The position numbers were made by a program, and so were the translations under genes. From positions 1 to 52,615 of the forward strand of contig JAENZX010000024.1 in the NCBI GenBank assembly GCA_016841045.1: DNA of 52,615 nucleotides, in the 5' to 3' direction. This stretch comes from Thermincola carboxydiphila (lineage in GTDB: Bacteria; Bacillota; Thermincolia; Thermincolales; UBA2595). The stretch's first letter is position 1, and each line of letters begins with the position of its first letter. Below the pieces are notes generated by a model, which was given only the letters and a program-made list of their open reading frames with translations, had not been told where the DNA came from and ran no database searches. Positions 1-9,211 of the stretch are shown in pieces.

Positions 1-54
1 TAGTATTGGTATTAGTTTTAGTATTGGTATTAGTTTTAGTATTGGTATTAGTTT
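1..54. repeat. Tandem repeat, 18-bp unit, three copies
   Basis: Three head-to-tail copies of TAGTATTGGTATTAGTTT fill the first 54 bases, followed by a degenerate partial copy to about base 70. The unit is itself built of near-hexamers. The array probably continues to the left of the window. One reading frame gives a Val-Leu string, but that is a by-product of the repeat. Confidence 0.9.
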
Positions 55-70
55 TGGTATTGGTTTTATT

Positions 71-394
71 TTTTGCTATTGTTTTGATTTTTGTTGTCGA
101 ATCAGATACTTTTGGAGTGTTTTGGATGCTTTTGGAATTAGCTGACTGGGCAAGGGTAGTTAATTCAAAAGAAGTTATCAATAGTGATATTACCAACAAG
201 GGTACCAAAAATAATTTCTTCAACTTACGCCCCTCTTTCCACAGGCCTACGAGGTTAGTTGTCGGTGGTCTATTCGGCCTTTGGGAAATGCAAACGACAT
301 TTCCATTTTTAGTTAATATAGTTTCTTCGACACAGTTCCTAAAAATCCTCTGTTAACCAGTGAAAAAACTAATAAAAGCGCGATAAATATCCTC
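71..394. other. Intergenic stretch without a supported gene
   Basis: I see no open frame here with a credible ribosome site, no terminator and no recognised RNA family. The sequence is AT-rich and unstructured by eye. It separates the tandem repeat from the motAB promoter. Confidence 0.5.
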
Positions 395-422
395 TAAAGT
401 TAAATTGGTGTTAATCCGATAT
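395..422 (+). promoter_or_regulatory. Probable sigma-D/sigma-28 promoter of motAB
   Basis: TAAA at 395-398, a 16-bp spacer and TCCGATAT at 415-422 match the Gram-positive flagellar sigma factor consensus (TAAA, 14-16 bp, GCCGATAT) at all but one of the core bases. It lies about 140 bp before motA. Sigma-D control of motAB is established in Bacillus subtilis; here it is inferred from the motif. Confidence 0.6.
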
Positions 423-563
423 ATATTAACGAAGCTTTAAATGTCGAATAACGTAAAAATGTAAAATATTACGACACATATTGCAGGAAAAATACGTAAG
501 TATCGCAAATTATTATGATATGGAATAAAAGTAAAAATTATCTTACGAAAAGGTGGGCATAGC

Positions 564-1334
564 GTGGATTTATCGTCTATTCTTGGTCTTGTCATAGGTT
601 TTGCACTGCTAATTGGAGGATTTTTGCTGGAGGGTGGCCATTTTGTTTCCCTTCTTGAGCCGACGGCTGCTATGATAGTCTTTGGGGGAACTGCCGGAGC
701 TGTTATGCTTAGCTTTTCGATGGAAGATGTGAAGCAGATTCCCAAACTGTTAAAAATTGCGTTTACTGAGAAAAAGTATGAGGTCAACGAGCTTATCACG
801 ACGCTATGTGGTTTTGCAGAAAAGGCCAGGCGTGAAGGTTTGCTTTGTTTAGAAAGAGAGACAGCTGGTATTGACGATGATTTTCTGCGTCAGGGGATTC
901 AGCTGGTGGTTGATGGAACCGACCCGGCTCTGGTAAGAGATATATTAGAAACTCAAATAGACTTTACTGATGAGAGACATAAGGTAGGCTCTGAAATTTT
1001 TGAAGCGGCGGGCGGGTTTTCACCAACAATGGGTATTATCGGTACAGTAATGGGTCTGGTGCACGTGTTGGGTAACCTTAGTGACCCTGATAAGCTTGGA
1101 CCCAGTATCGCAGTCGCATTTATCGCGACACTGTATGGTGTTGCTTTTGCTAACGTGGTATATTTGCCTTTGGCCTCTAAACTTAAATTAAAAAGTAAAC
1201 AGGAACGGTTTATACGTGAAATTGCTCTGGAAGGTATTCTTTCAATTCAGGCCGGTGACAACCCCAGTATAGTAAGAGAAAAACTAAGAGCATTTTTGTC
1301 AGAGAAAGTAAGGCAGGATGCCGGTAATGAATAA
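564..1334 (+). CDS. motA: Flagellar motor stator protein MotA
   Basis: MotA forms the stator ring around MotB and couples ion flow to flagellar rotation. The 256-residue protein shows the family layout: two N-terminal membrane segments (about 5-22 and 33-52), a cytoplasmic loop, and two C-terminal segments (about 160-178 and 188-208). The loop carries Arg90 and Glu98, at the positions used in Escherichia coli MotA to contact the rotor. The FSPTMGIIGTVMGL stretch near 162-174 is the MotA/ExbB signature with its conserved proline. The GTG start at 564 is chosen because AGGTGG lies seven bases ahead. motB follows 15 bp downstream, so the pair is one transcript. Proton versus sodium coupling cannot be told from this gene. 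Confidence 0.93.
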   Translation: MDLSSILGLVIGFALLIGGFLLEGGHFVSLLEPTAAMIVFGGTAGAVMLSFSMEDVKQIPKLLKIAFTEKKYEVNELITTLCGFAEKARREGLLCLERETAGIDDDFLRQGIQLVVDGTDPALVRDILETQIDFTDERHKVGSEIFEAAGGFSPTMGIIGTVMGLVHVLGNLSDPDKLGPSIAVAFIATLYGVAFANVVYLPLASKLKLKSKQERFIREIALEGILSIQAGDNPSIVREKLRAFLSEKVRQDAGNE

Positions 1335-1349
1335 AGATGAGGTGTAAAG

Positions 1350-2117
1350 ATGGCCAGACGCAATAGGGAACCGGAAAAACCTGCCAACCACGAACGATGG
1401 CTCCTTACCTATTCTGATTTGATTACCCTGTTAATGATTTTTTTCGTTCTTTTATACACCATCAGCAACATCAATGCTAAAAAGTTTGCTGATTTGTCTG
1501 CTTCAATGTCAAAGGCTCTTTTGGGCCAGAACAGTGGTAAAATATTAGGGGAAGCCGTAGGGCAATTGCCAATAAAGGAATCCCTGTCCCAACAGGTCAA
1601 AATTGAAGCGCAAAACATACTGAAGGCTCAGCAGCAAATAGAAAAACTGATCAAAGAACAGGGTTTGGCCGGCAAAGTTGAGGTTTCACAGGAAAGCAGG
1701 GGGTTGATTATAAGTCTAAAAGAAGCTCTGCTGTTTAAGTCGGGTTCTGCTGCTATTACACCAGAGGCCAAGGTCATCCTGGTCAAAGTAGGACAGATTC
1801 TCAAGATGCTTCCTAATCAAATGAGGATAGAGGGACATACGGATAACCTTCCCATTCACACTGCGGCCTTCCCTTCAAACTGGGAGCTTTCAACAGGCAG
1901 GGCAACTAATGTGGTGAAAATGTTGATTTATGAAGTAGGGATGGGGCCGGAGCGTTTTTCTGCTGCGGGGTATGGGGAATACAGACCCATTGCTGCCAAT
2001 AATAACGAATTCAACAGGGCTAGAAACCGGCGGGTTGATATTGTCGTTGTAAAAAGTGCATTTGAAGTAGCTGAACCTAAAATTACTGAAGAAAAATTAA
2101 AGGAATCAGTAGAGTAG
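1350..2117 (+). CDS. motB: Flagellar motor stator protein MotB
   Basis: MotB anchors the stator to peptidoglycan and holds the ion-carrying aspartate. The 255-residue protein has a short charged N-terminus and one membrane helix (about 18-40) containing the TYSD motif with Asp23, the expected ion-binding residue. After a helical plug/linker region comes an OmpA-like peptidoglycan-binding domain (about 125-235), with EGHTDNLP at 161-168 and NRARNRRVDIVV at 222-233. It sits directly behind motA. A weak hairpin terminator follows, and prfB then has its own promoter. No other flagellar gene lies in the window. Confidence 0.93.
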   Translation: MARRNREPEKPANHERWLLTYSDLITLLMIFFVLLYTISNINAKKFADLSASMSKALLGQNSGKILGEAVGQLPIKESLSQQVKIEAQNILKAQQQIEKLIKEQGLAGKVEVSQESRGLIISLKEALLFKSGSAAITPEAKVILVKVGQILKMLPNQMRIEGHTDNLPIHTAAFPSNWELSTGRATNVVKMLIYEVGMGPERFSAAGYGEYRPIAANNNEFNRARNRRVDIVVVKSAFEVAEPKITEEKLKESVE

Positions 2118-2150
2118 ATTAAGTTGAAAGCATAATAATAACTAAGCAGC

Positions 2151-2180
2151 GGGGGGACGTTATTAGAGCCCTCCTTTTTA
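2151..2180 (+). terminator. Possible rho-independent terminator after motB
   Basis: GGGGGG (2151-2156) pairs with CCCTCC (2169-2174) over a 12-base loop, with one G-U pair, followed by TTTTTA. The stem is short, so this is only a moderate call. Confidence 0.45.
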
Positions 2181-2254
2181 TTACAAGCTGCCATTTACTG
2201 CATCAAGATGACAAAAACTTTGTTGATAAAATAATTTTGTCGATAAAGTAATTT

Positions 2255-2283
2255 TTGACAAAAATATTAGGGAAAAGTATAAT
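2255..2283 (+). promoter_or_regulatory. Consensus sigma-A promoter of prfB
   Basis: TTGACA (2255-2260) and TATAAT (2278-2283) are both perfect and separated by exactly 17 bp. This is the best housekeeping promoter in the window and starts transcription about 30 bp before the prfB start codon. Confidence 0.85.
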
Positions 2284-2315
2284 GAATACGTTATTAACGA
2301 GATGGGGGTTATAAA

Positions 2316-3420
2316 GTGCTTGCTGATGTAAAAAGGGATTTAGACAGAGTACAGGTTAGAATTGAAGAATTGAGGGTTTCTCTTTGACCTTGATCAGAAA
2401 ACCCAGAAAATAGCCGAACTTGAACAAAAAACTGCTGCTGAAGGGTTCTGGGATGATCCTGACAAAGCTCAAAAGACCATGCAGGAAATAAACGGGTTAA
2501 GACGCAAGGTAGAAGATTTTACCCAGTTATCAGCTTCTTGTGAGGATATAATTGTACTTTGGCAAATGGGGATGGAGGAAGGCGACGAGTCTCTTGAGGA
2601 TGAAGTTTTAGATGGGTTATCTGAACTTGAGGAGCAGTTAAACCAGATTGAACTTGAACTCATGCTGAATGGTCCCTATGATAGAGCCAATGCTGTAATT
2701 TCTCTTCACGCCGGTGCTGGGGGAACAGAGGCTCAAGACTGGGTTCAAATGCTGCTTCGAATGTATTCAAGATGGGCAGACAAGAGAGGCTTCCAGATAG
2801 AGACACTGGATTTGCTGCCGGGTGACGAGGCTGGAGTGAAAAGTGTTTCCCTCCTGATTTCGGGAGAAAATGCCTTTGGCTACCTTAAAGCAGAAAAAGG
2901 CGTACATAGGCTTGTTCGAATTTCTCCTTTTGATTCTTCCGGTCGGCGGCATACATCTTTTGCGTCCCTGGATGTTCTGCCAGAGGTTGAAGATGATTCA
3001 GAGGTAATTATTAACCAGGAAGATTTGAAAATTGATACCTATAGAGCGGGTGGAGCAGGAGGGCAGCATGTCAATAAGACAGATTCAGCTGTCCGAATAA
3101 CTCATATCCCGACGGGGGTTGTAGTTCAGTGCCAGAACGAAAGATCTCAGCATGCTAACCGCTTGAAAGCTATGAAGCTCCTTCAGGCTAAACTCCTGGA
3201 CCTTCAATTGAAACAAAAAGAAGAGGAATTAAATGCCCTTAGAGGGGAACAGACTGATATAGCATGGGGAAGCCAGATCAGGTCTTACATTTTTCAGCCA
3301 TACATGTTGGTTAAAGACCATCGTACCGGTATTGAAATTGGTAATGTGGATTCGGTTATGGATGGCAGCATTGAGCTCTTTATATCAGGGTATCTAAGGT
3401 CACAGAGCAAAAGCATTTAA
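2316..3420 (+). CDS. prfB: Peptide chain release factor 2, with programmed +1 frameshift
   Basis: RF2 recognises UGA and UAA stop codons and triggers peptide release. Reading starts at GTG 2316 (GGGGG ahead) and runs 23 codons to an in-frame TGA at 2385. A +1 shift on CTT (2382-2384) continues in the frame starting GAC at 2386, giving about 367 residues, the family's usual length. In the joined protein, the SPF codon-recognition motif is at about 203-205 and the catalytic GGQ at about 248-250. The gene has its own promoter. Annotating only the open frame from 2479 would remove the first 54 residues. Confidence 0.95.
2373..2388 (+). promoter_or_regulatory. prfB autoregulatory frameshift site
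   Basis: The sequence AGGGTTTCTCTTTGAC has the known arrangement: an internal Shine-Dalgarno-like AGGG at 2373, then the slippery CTT, the TGA stop and a C. When RF2 is scarce, the ribosome slips +1 and makes full-length RF2. The internal Shine-Dalgarno is shorter than the AGGGGG of Escherichia coli. Confidence 0.92.
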
Positions 3421-3471
3421 CATATAAATGGTCAGGCTGAGGTATGATAATTATTAGAATCATCTCGGGAG

Positions 3472-4326
3472 ATGACCTTCTTGAAATGGAAAGTAATTCA
3501 GGACTATATTTTAATATTAATAGGGACATTGATTACCGCCGTTGGTCTTGATATGTTTCTTATACCCAATAAAATTGCTGCCGGCGGTGTAAGTGGGATT
3601 GCTACAATCGTTTACTATGTAGTTAATTTTCCTGTGGGTATAACAATGCTTGCCATAAATATTCCGCTCTTTTTGATGGGTATAAAACAATTGGGCGTTG
3701 GTTTTGGACTGAGGTCGTTAATGGGCACTGTTGCTCTCTCTGCAGTGGTTGATGCCATGGCCACCATGAACTTGCCAGTATTGACGAAAGATCCGCTGCT
3801 GGCCTCTATTTACGGTGGAATTGTTGTAGGAATCGGAATAGGGATTGTTTTTCGCGCTAAAGGCACTACCGGGGGAACTGATTTAGCCGCAGCTATAGTT
3901 AACAATTATTTGAAGCTTAGTGTGGGTATGATTTTGTTTTTTATTGATGCTGCAGTTATTGTTGCGGCAGGTATTGCCTTTAACAGTGCGGAACTTGCGC
4001 TTTATGCATTAATAACGGTTTTTATTACTGCCAGGGTTATTGATGTAGTTCAGGAGGGTTTCGGGTATGCCAAGGCTGCTCTAATCATTTCCCAAAAACC
4101 TGAAAAAGTTACTGAGACTATTTTATATAGACTTAACAGGGGAGCAACTGCCATCCGCGGAAGAGGATTGTATACCGGAACAGACAAGGATGTTATTCTC
4201 GCAGTAGTAACCAGAGCCGAAATAACGAGACTTAAGGAACTGGTTCATGAAATAGACCCCACAGCTTTTGTCATCTTAACAGATGTCCATGAGGTTCTGG
4301 GGGAAGGATTCAAAAGAAGATTTTAA
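3472..4326 (+). CDS. YitT family membrane protein with DUF2179 domain
   Basis: This 284-residue protein is a member of the YitT/DUF161 membrane family, whose transport substrate is not established. Five or six hydrophobic segments span about 8-175. The C-terminal 60-70 residues form the soluble DUF2179 domain, which ends in [13 protein letters not shown]. The ATG at 3472 sits directly against the CGGGAG ribosome site, so a TTG at 3481, better spaced from it, may be the true start. It lies between prfB and the transketolase genes. Nothing in the sequence reveals its role. Confidence 0.85.
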   Translation: MTFLKWKVIQDYILILIGTLITAVGLDMFLIPNKIAAGGVSGIATIVYYVVNFPVGITMLAINIPLFLMGIKQLGVGFGLRSLMGTVALSAVVDAMATMNLPVLTKDPLLASIYGGIVVGIGIGIVFRAKGTTGGTDLAAAIVNNYLKLSVGMILFFIDAAVIVAAGIAFNSAELALYALITVFITARVIDVVQEGFGYAKAALIISQKPEKVTETILYRLNRGATAIRGRGLYTGTDKDVILAVVTRAEITRLKELVHEIDPTAFVILTDVHEVLGEGFKRRF

Positions 4327-4346
4327 ATAAGGAGTTGACAGCTTAC

Positions 4347-5180
4347 ATGGATAATGATGCCTTGCAGGTACTTACAGACAAGTCCGGCGCTATAAGGCGG
4401 GATATCGTAAAAATGCTTAGTGAAGCCAAGTCAGGACATCCGGGAGGGTCTCTGTCTTCGGCAGATATTGTTACTGCTCTCTATTTTCATGAAATGAAAG
4501 TAGATCCTGCAAAGCCGGATTGGCCTGAGCGGGACCGTTTTATATTGAGTAAAGGTCATGCTGCTCCTGTACTTTATGCGGCTCTTGCTGAAAAAGGATA
4601 TTTTCCTGTTGAAGAGTTGGCAACCCTAAGGAAGATGGGCAGCCGACTGCAGGGACATCCCAGTATGAAACACCTGCCTGGAGTAGAAATGTCTACAGGG
4701 TCACTGGGCCAGGGATTATCAGCAGCTAACGGGATGGCTCTTGCTGGAAAACTTGACGGTCGTGACTATCGGGTATATGTATTGTTAGGCGATGGCGAAA
4801 TTCAGGAAGGACAAGTATGGGAAGCTGCTATGGCGGCGGGCCATTATAAACTGGACAATGTTGTAGCTATAATTGACCACAACAAGCTGCAGATAGACGG
4901 TCCCGTTGCTGAAGTTATGTCACCCGATCCTATCGGCGACAAGTGGCGTGCTTTTGGATGGCATGTTGAAGAAATAGACGGGCATAATTTTGCCGAAATA
5001 ATCCAAGCCCTAAATAAAGCCAGGGAAATCAAAGGGAAACCCACCGCTATTGTAGCAAATACAGTTAAAGGGCGGGGTGTGTCTTTTATGGAAAATCAGG
5101 TAGGATGGCATGGCAATGCACCTAATGCTGAACAGTGCACCCAAGCCCTTTGTGAGTTAGGAGGGAAGGCAGATGAGTAA
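4347..5180 (+). CDS. Transketolase, N-terminal (TPP-binding) subunit
   Basis: This is the N-terminal half of a split transketolase, which moves two-carbon ketol units between sugar phosphates in the non-oxidative pentose phosphate pathway. The thiamine diphosphate motif is clear: GDGEIQEGQ at about 148-156, then [10 protein letters not shown] at 171-180. SKGHAAP at about 68-74 supplies an active-site histidine. ATG 4347 is preferred over the TTG at 4335 because AAGGAG abuts the TTG but is about 12 bases from the ATG. The gene overlaps the C-terminal subunit by 8 bp, which suggests coupled translation of a 1:1 complex. Confidence 0.93.
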   Translation: MDNDALQVLTDKSGAIRRDIVKMLSEAKSGHPGGSLSSADIVTALYFHEMKVDPAKPDWPERDRFILSKGHAAPVLYAALAEKGYFPVEELATLRKMGSRLQGHPSMKHLPGVEMSTGSLGQGLSAANGMALAGKLDGRDYRVYVLLGDGEIQEGQVWEAAMAAGHYKLDNVVAIIDHNKLQIDGPVAEVMSPDPIGDKWRAFGWHVEEIDGHNFAEIIQALNKAREIKGKPTAIVANTVKGRGVSFMENQVGWHGNAPNAEQCTQALCELGGKADE

Positions 5181-6117
5181 GATTGCAACCCGTGAAGCCT
5201 ATGGTAAGGCTTTGGCCAAACTTGGTGCTGAGAACAAGAATATTGTTGTATTGGATGCCGACCTATCTAAGTCTACCAATACTGCCCACTTCGCAAAAGA
5301 ATTCCCTGAGAGATTTTTTGATATGGGTGTAGCTGAACAAAATATGCTTGGGACGGCAGCCGGATTGGCAGCAGCGGGAAAAATCCCCTTTGCCAGTTCC
5401 TTTGCCATGTTTGCTACAGGCCGAGCATTTGAACAAATCCGCAACTCCATTGCTTACCCTAAATTAAACGTTAAAATTGCCGCCACTCATGCCGGTATCA
5501 GTGTAGGCGAAGATGGTGCTTCTCATCAGGCTATTGAAGATGTGGCTATTATGAGGTCTGTGCCTAATATGACTGTAATTGTTCCTGCTGATGGGACTGA
5601 AACCGAACAGGTTATTAAGGCAGCAGTAGAAATGAACGGGCCGATATATATAAGGCTGGGAAGATTGGCGCTGCCAATAATCTTTGATGAGAATTATAAA
5701 TTTGAGGTAGGGAAAGCTGTTACTGTCAAAGAGGGATCTGATGTGACCGTTATTGCCTGCGGTCTGATGGTAGGTCCGGCCATTGAAGCAGCAGAACAAC
5801 TGGCTGGAGAAAATATTAAAGTAAAAGTTATCAACATGGCTACCATAAAGCCTATTGACCGCGATGCAATAGTACAAGCAGCCAAGGAGACCAAGGCTAT
5901 TGTAACTGCTGAGGAACATAATATTGTCGGCGGTCTTGGCAGTGCAGTTGCAGAGGTACTGGCTCAGACCGTGCCTGTTGTACAGGAAATGGTTGGTGTT
6001 AAAGATACCTTCGGAGAATCAGGCGCTCCAACGGAACTTCTGGAAAAATACGGACTGACTGCAAAAGATATTGTCACAGCAGTGAAAAGAGCTATCGAAA
6101 GAAAAACAAGTTTATAG
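5173..6117 (+). CDS. Transketolase, C-terminal subunit
   Basis: This is the partner half of the split transketolase, 314 residues. It contains the pyrimidine-binding domain (about 1-165), with the cofactor-activating glutamate in [11 protein letters not shown] (Glu55), and the C-terminal transketolase domain (about 185-305). Split transketolases of this kind are usual in Clostridia and Archaea. GGAGGG precedes the ATG inside the upstream gene. A good terminator follows, ending the operon. A 1-deoxyxylulose-5-phosphate synthase is excluded because that enzyme is a single longer chain. Confidence 0.93.
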   Translation: MSKIATREAYGKALAKLGAENKNIVVLDADLSKSTNTAHFAKEFPERFFDMGVAEQNMLGTAAGLAAAGKIPFASSFAMFATGRAFEQIRNSIAYPKLNVKIAATHAGISVGEDGASHQAIEDVAIMRSVPNMTVIVPADGTETEQVIKAAVEMNGPIYIRLGRLALPIIFDENYKFEVGKAVTVKEGSDVTVIACGLMVGPAIEAAEQLAGENIKVKVINMATIKPIDRDAIVQAAKETKAIVTAEEHNIVGGLGSAVAEVLAQTVPVVQEMVGVKDTFGESGAPTELLEKYGLTAKDIVTAVKRAIERKTSL

Positions 6118-6124
6118 AACTGAA

Positions 6125-6151
6125 GGGTGTCCACTGGGCACTCTTCTTTTT
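6125..6151 (+). terminator. Rho-independent terminator after transketolase
   Basis: GGGTGTCC (6125-6132) pairs with GGGCACTC (6136-6143) through eight pairs, two of them G-U, over a three-base loop. TTCTTTTT follows. Confidence 0.75.
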
Positions 6152-6202
6152 AGTTTATAGTCTTCTAAGAATTAGGGCCGGGGAATCCGGCGAGGCATTG
6201 CG

Positions 6203-6230
6203 CCACCACCCACCACCCATTACCCACTAC
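6203..6230. repeat. Low-complexity CCACCA/CCCATTACCCAC tract
   Basis: A C/A-rich run of CCACC, CACCC and TACCCAC near-repeats lies in the gap before ftsE, with no coding potential. A palindrome AATTCG-T-CGAATT (6312-6324) also lies in this gap and could be a regulator site, but nothing identifies the protein. Confidence 0.6.
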
Positions 6231-6349
6231 TTCTTCCCAAACTTTTTCCTATTTAAAGAGGAATCACCAATTTTATGTCGAAAATTTCTTTGATGCCAGA
6301 TTTATCTTCGTAATTCGTCGAATTAACAATCAAGGGGTGCACAATTTTA

Positions 6350-7036
6350 ATGATTAATTTGATAAATGTCTCCATGAATTATCCAAATGGCACCAGAGGT
6401 TTGATAGACGTCACACTCAGGATAAAAAAGGGAGAATTTGTTTTTTTGGTAGGTCCTAGTGGAGCAGGAAAATCAACGTTGACAAAGTTGATTTTCCGGG
6501 AAGAAAAGCCAACAAGAGGCCAGCTTCTAATTAACGGGAAGAATATAGCAAGGCTTAGGCCGAGGGAAATTCCATTTCTTAGGCGCTCAATAGGTATAGT
6601 CTTTCAGGACTTTAAGCTGCTTCCTAATAAGACTGTGGCTGAGAACGTAGCTTTTGCCCTTGAAGTTATAGAAGCCCATAAGAGGGAAATTCAAAAGGCA
6701 GTACCCGCAGCTTTGAAAATGGTTGGGCTGGAAAAGAAAAGTAATGCTATGCCCGCGCAGTTATCGGGAGGGGAGCAGCAGAGAGTGGCTATTGCCAGGG
6801 CTATTGTTAATAACCCGCCTCTAGTGATTGCGGATGAGCCTACCGGCAACCTTGATCCAGAGACTTCGTGGGAAATTGTAAATCTATTACATGATATCAA
6901 TAAGTGTGGAACCACTATTGTGATGGCTACGCACGACAAAGACATTGTGGATTCAATGAAGAAGCGGGTAGTGGCATTAGAAAAGGGGCGGATAGTAAGG
7001 GACGAGGAAAGAGGTGCTTACGGGTATGAGGATTAG
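6350..7036 (+). CDS. ftsE: Cell division ATP-binding protein FtsE
   Basis: FtsE is the ATPase that, with FtsX, controls peptidoglycan hydrolysis at the cell wall. The 228-residue ABC protein has Walker A GPSGAGKST (35-43), the Q-loop FQDFKLLPN, signature LSGGEQQR (138-145) and Walker B LVIADEP (158-164), all intact. AAGGGGTG precedes the ATG by about 11 bases. It overlaps ftsX, and the next gene encodes a coiled-coil M23 hydrolase, the usual target of FtsEX. Confidence 0.94.
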   Translation: MINLINVSMNYPNGTRGLIDVTLRIKKGEFVFLVGPSGAGKSTLTKLIFREEKPTRGQLLINGKNIARLRPREIPFLRRSIGIVFQDFKLLPNKTVAENVAFALEVIEAHKREIQKAVPAALKMVGLEKKSNAMPAQLSGGEQQRVAIARAIVNNPPLVIADEPTGNLDPETSWEIVNLLHDINKCGTTIVMATHDKDIVDSMKKRVVALEKGRIVRDEERGAYGYED

Positions 7037-7919
7037 GACTTTTGGTTACTTCATCAGGGAAGCATTTAAGTCTCTTCACCGGAATAGCTGGATGAGCCTT
7101 GCTTCAGCAGGCACTGTTGCAGTTTCCTTAATTATCGTAGGAATGTCATTAATAACAATAATTAATACAAATTATCTTGCGGCAAGGCTGGAATCAAACA
7201 TCGAAATAATCAGCTATCTGAAGGATAGTGTATCAATAGAGCAGGGAACTAAGTTAAAAAAAGAAATTGAGGGTATACCGGGTGTAGCAAAAGTGAGATT
7301 TGTAAACCGGGATGAGGCCTTGATGGAATTCCGTAAGGAACTAGGCGACCAGCAGAACATGCTTGAAGCTCTTGGAGGAAGTAATCCTCTGCCCAACCTG
7401 TATAAGATTTCAACAATCTCACCACAGGATGTACAAAAGGTTGCTAACAAACTTGAGGCTTTGGCGGAAATGGAAAAAGTGGACTACGGAAAAGGCATGG
7501 CAGAGAAACTTTTTACCATTACCAAGTGGGTGAGAATGGTAGGACTTGTAGTGATTTCACTCCTAGGGCTGGCGGCAGTATTTTTAATTGCGACCACGAC
7601 CCGGCTTACCGTGTTTGCCCGTAGAAAAGAGATTGAAATCATGAGGATGTTGGGATCTTCCAACTGGTTTATCCGGTGGCCATTTTTACTGGAGGGGATG
7701 GTAATAGGTTTCTTTGGTGCCGTTATAGCAGTGATCGTTGTTGACGCTGCATACCTTGCATTTACCGACTACATTATCCGAGATCTCAAATTTAACATTT
7801 TTGGGCTGGCGACGGATAAACGGCTGATGATTAATATGGGGATGGTAATGCTGGGTACCGGGACTCTGCTGGGTGCTTTTGGAAGTGTAGCTTCTATGCG
7901 AAAATTTTTGAAGGTTTAG
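7026..7919 (+). CDS. ftsX: Cell division protein FtsX
   Basis: FtsX is the membrane partner of FtsE and transmits ATPase activity to an extracytoplasmic hydrolase. The protein is about 297 residues, with one membrane helix near the N-terminus (about 20-42), an extracellular domain (about 45-160), and three further helices in the C-terminal FtsX/MacB domain. ATG 7026 gives the typical MRIRTFGYF start. A GTG at 7014 in the same frame is an alternative with a closer purine-rich site. The start lies within ftsE, so translation is probably coupled. Confidence 0.93.
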   Translation: MRIRTFGYFIREAFKSLHRNSWMSLASAGTVAVSLIIVGMSLITIINTNYLAARLESNIEIISYLKDSVSIEQGTKLKKEIEGIPGVAKVRFVNRDEALMEFRKELGDQQNMLEALGGSNPLPNLYKISTISPQDVQKVANKLEALAEMEKVDYGKGMAEKLFTITKWVRMVGLVVISLLGLAAVFLIATTTRLTVFARRKEIEIMRMLGSSNWFIRWPFLLEGMVIGFFGAVIAVIVVDAAYLAFTDYIIRDLKFNIFGLATDKRLMINMGMVMLGTGTLLGAFGSVASMRKFLKV

Positions 7920-7945
7920 CGTTTTGTTAGGAGGGTGAGGTTTCA

Positions 7946-9097
7946 TTGAACGGGTATCGATATCATAGAGTACGGCTGTTGTCTATTTTTGTAATTATAT
8001 GCACCTTGGTTTTTGGGGCAATTGTCCCATCTTATGCCGCCAGTGAATTGGACAAGCTGTTAAAGGAGAAAGAACAAAAGCAAGCTGAAATTAATAGGAC
8101 CAAAAGGCTTATTAATGACCAGAAGCAGCAGGCAAAATCTGTTTTAAGTGAACTCGGTGAAATAGATGAGGATATAGAAGGTGTAGAGCAGCAGCTTGTT
8201 GCAATCAAGTCCGATTTGAGACAGGTTGACAATCAGGTGGACAATATAAAAGAGAATCTTTCTGATGCTGAAAATAAGCTGAGTGAACGTACAGCGGTAT
8301 TAAACGTGCGTGTAAAAGATATCTACATGAATGGTAAAGTTAATTATCTGGAAGTACTTCTTGAATCCAAGAGTTTCTCCGACTTTGTCACAAGACTAGA
8401 GTTCCTGAAGCGTATTGTCCACCAGGATATGGAACTTGTGCAAGCTATAGAGGCGCAACGAAGAGATATTGCTGAGAAGAAGCGGGAAATGGAAGGCAAA
8501 CTATTTCGGATTCAAAGCCTTGAGCGAAGCAGAAAGCAGCAGCAAACTAACCTGGAAGTTGCTAAAGAGAAACGCGAGGACAAACTTGATGAAATAAAGA
8601 GTAAACAGAAGGCCTTAGAAGCAGCCTTAGACGAAGAAGAACGGGAAAGTAAAGCCCTGGAAGCACTAATAAAGGAAAAGACCAAGAAGAAGACCCCTGC
8701 TAAGGGTACGGGCCAATTTACCTGGCCAGTCCCAGGATATACTAGAGTGAGTTCGCCTTTCGGTTGGCGAATACATCCAATACTTAAACAGAGAAGATTC
8801 CACGACGGAACTGATTTCCCTGCTCCTCAGGGAAAGAAAATAGTAGCAGCGGATAGCGGTACTGTAATATACGTTGGGTGGCTAAATGGTTACGGTAAAG
8901 TGGTAATCATTGACCATGGTGCAGGTCTTTCGACCACTTACGCACATATGTCTACCCAGTTGGTATCGGAAGGGGACGAAGTTAAGCGGGGTGATACTAT
9001 AGGAAAGGTAGGCAGTACAGGATGGAGTACCGGACCCCACCTTCATTTTACTGTCAGAAAAGATGGAAATGCAGTTAACCCTATGGGTTATCTATAA
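7946..9097 (+). CDS. Secreted coiled-coil M23 peptidoglycan hydrolase (EnvC-like)
   Basis: This 383-residue exported protein has a signal peptide (1-31, ending SYA), a long coiled coil (about 35-245) and a C-terminal M23 endopeptidase domain (about 258-383). The zinc and catalytic residues are all present: His286 and Asp290 in HDGTD, His334 in YAHM, and His365/His367 in GPHLHF. It is therefore likely an active endopeptidase rather than a degenerate activator like Escherichia coli EnvC. The layout matches hydrolases controlled by FtsEX, whose genes immediately precede it. The TTG start is supported by AGGAGGGTGAGG. Confidence 0.9.
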   Translation: MNGYRYHRVRLLSIFVIICTLVFGAIVPSYAASELDKLLKEKEQKQAEINRTKRLINDQKQQAKSVLSELGEIDEDIEGVEQQLVAIKSDLRQVDNQVDNIKENLSDAENKLSERTAVLNVRVKDIYMNGKVNYLEVLLESKSFSDFVTRLEFLKRIVHQDMELVQAIEAQRRDIAEKKREMEGKLFRIQSLERSRKQQQTNLEVAKEKREDKLDEIKSKQKALEAALDEEERESKALEALIKEKTKKKTPAKGTGQFTWPVPGYTRVSSPFGWRIHPILKQRRFHDGTDFPAPQGKKIVAADSGTVIYVGWLNGYGKVVIIDHGAGLSTTYAHMSTQLVSEGDEVKRGDTIGKVGSTGWSTGPHLHFTVRKDGNAVNPMGYL

Positions 9098-9211
9098 AAA
9101 TAAGCACCTCCTACAGTAATTTTACAGAGAGAGTTGAGTTTTAGATTATATTATTGTAGTATTATACATATATTTATGATTGTACAAAACCATTGTAGGT
9201 GGGTGATACAT

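Noticed and set aside
6-356. 116-codon open frame with a Val-Leu repeat
   Set aside because: The repeat part is a by-product of the 18-bp tandem DNA repeat. The rest has no ribosome site and is not protein-like.
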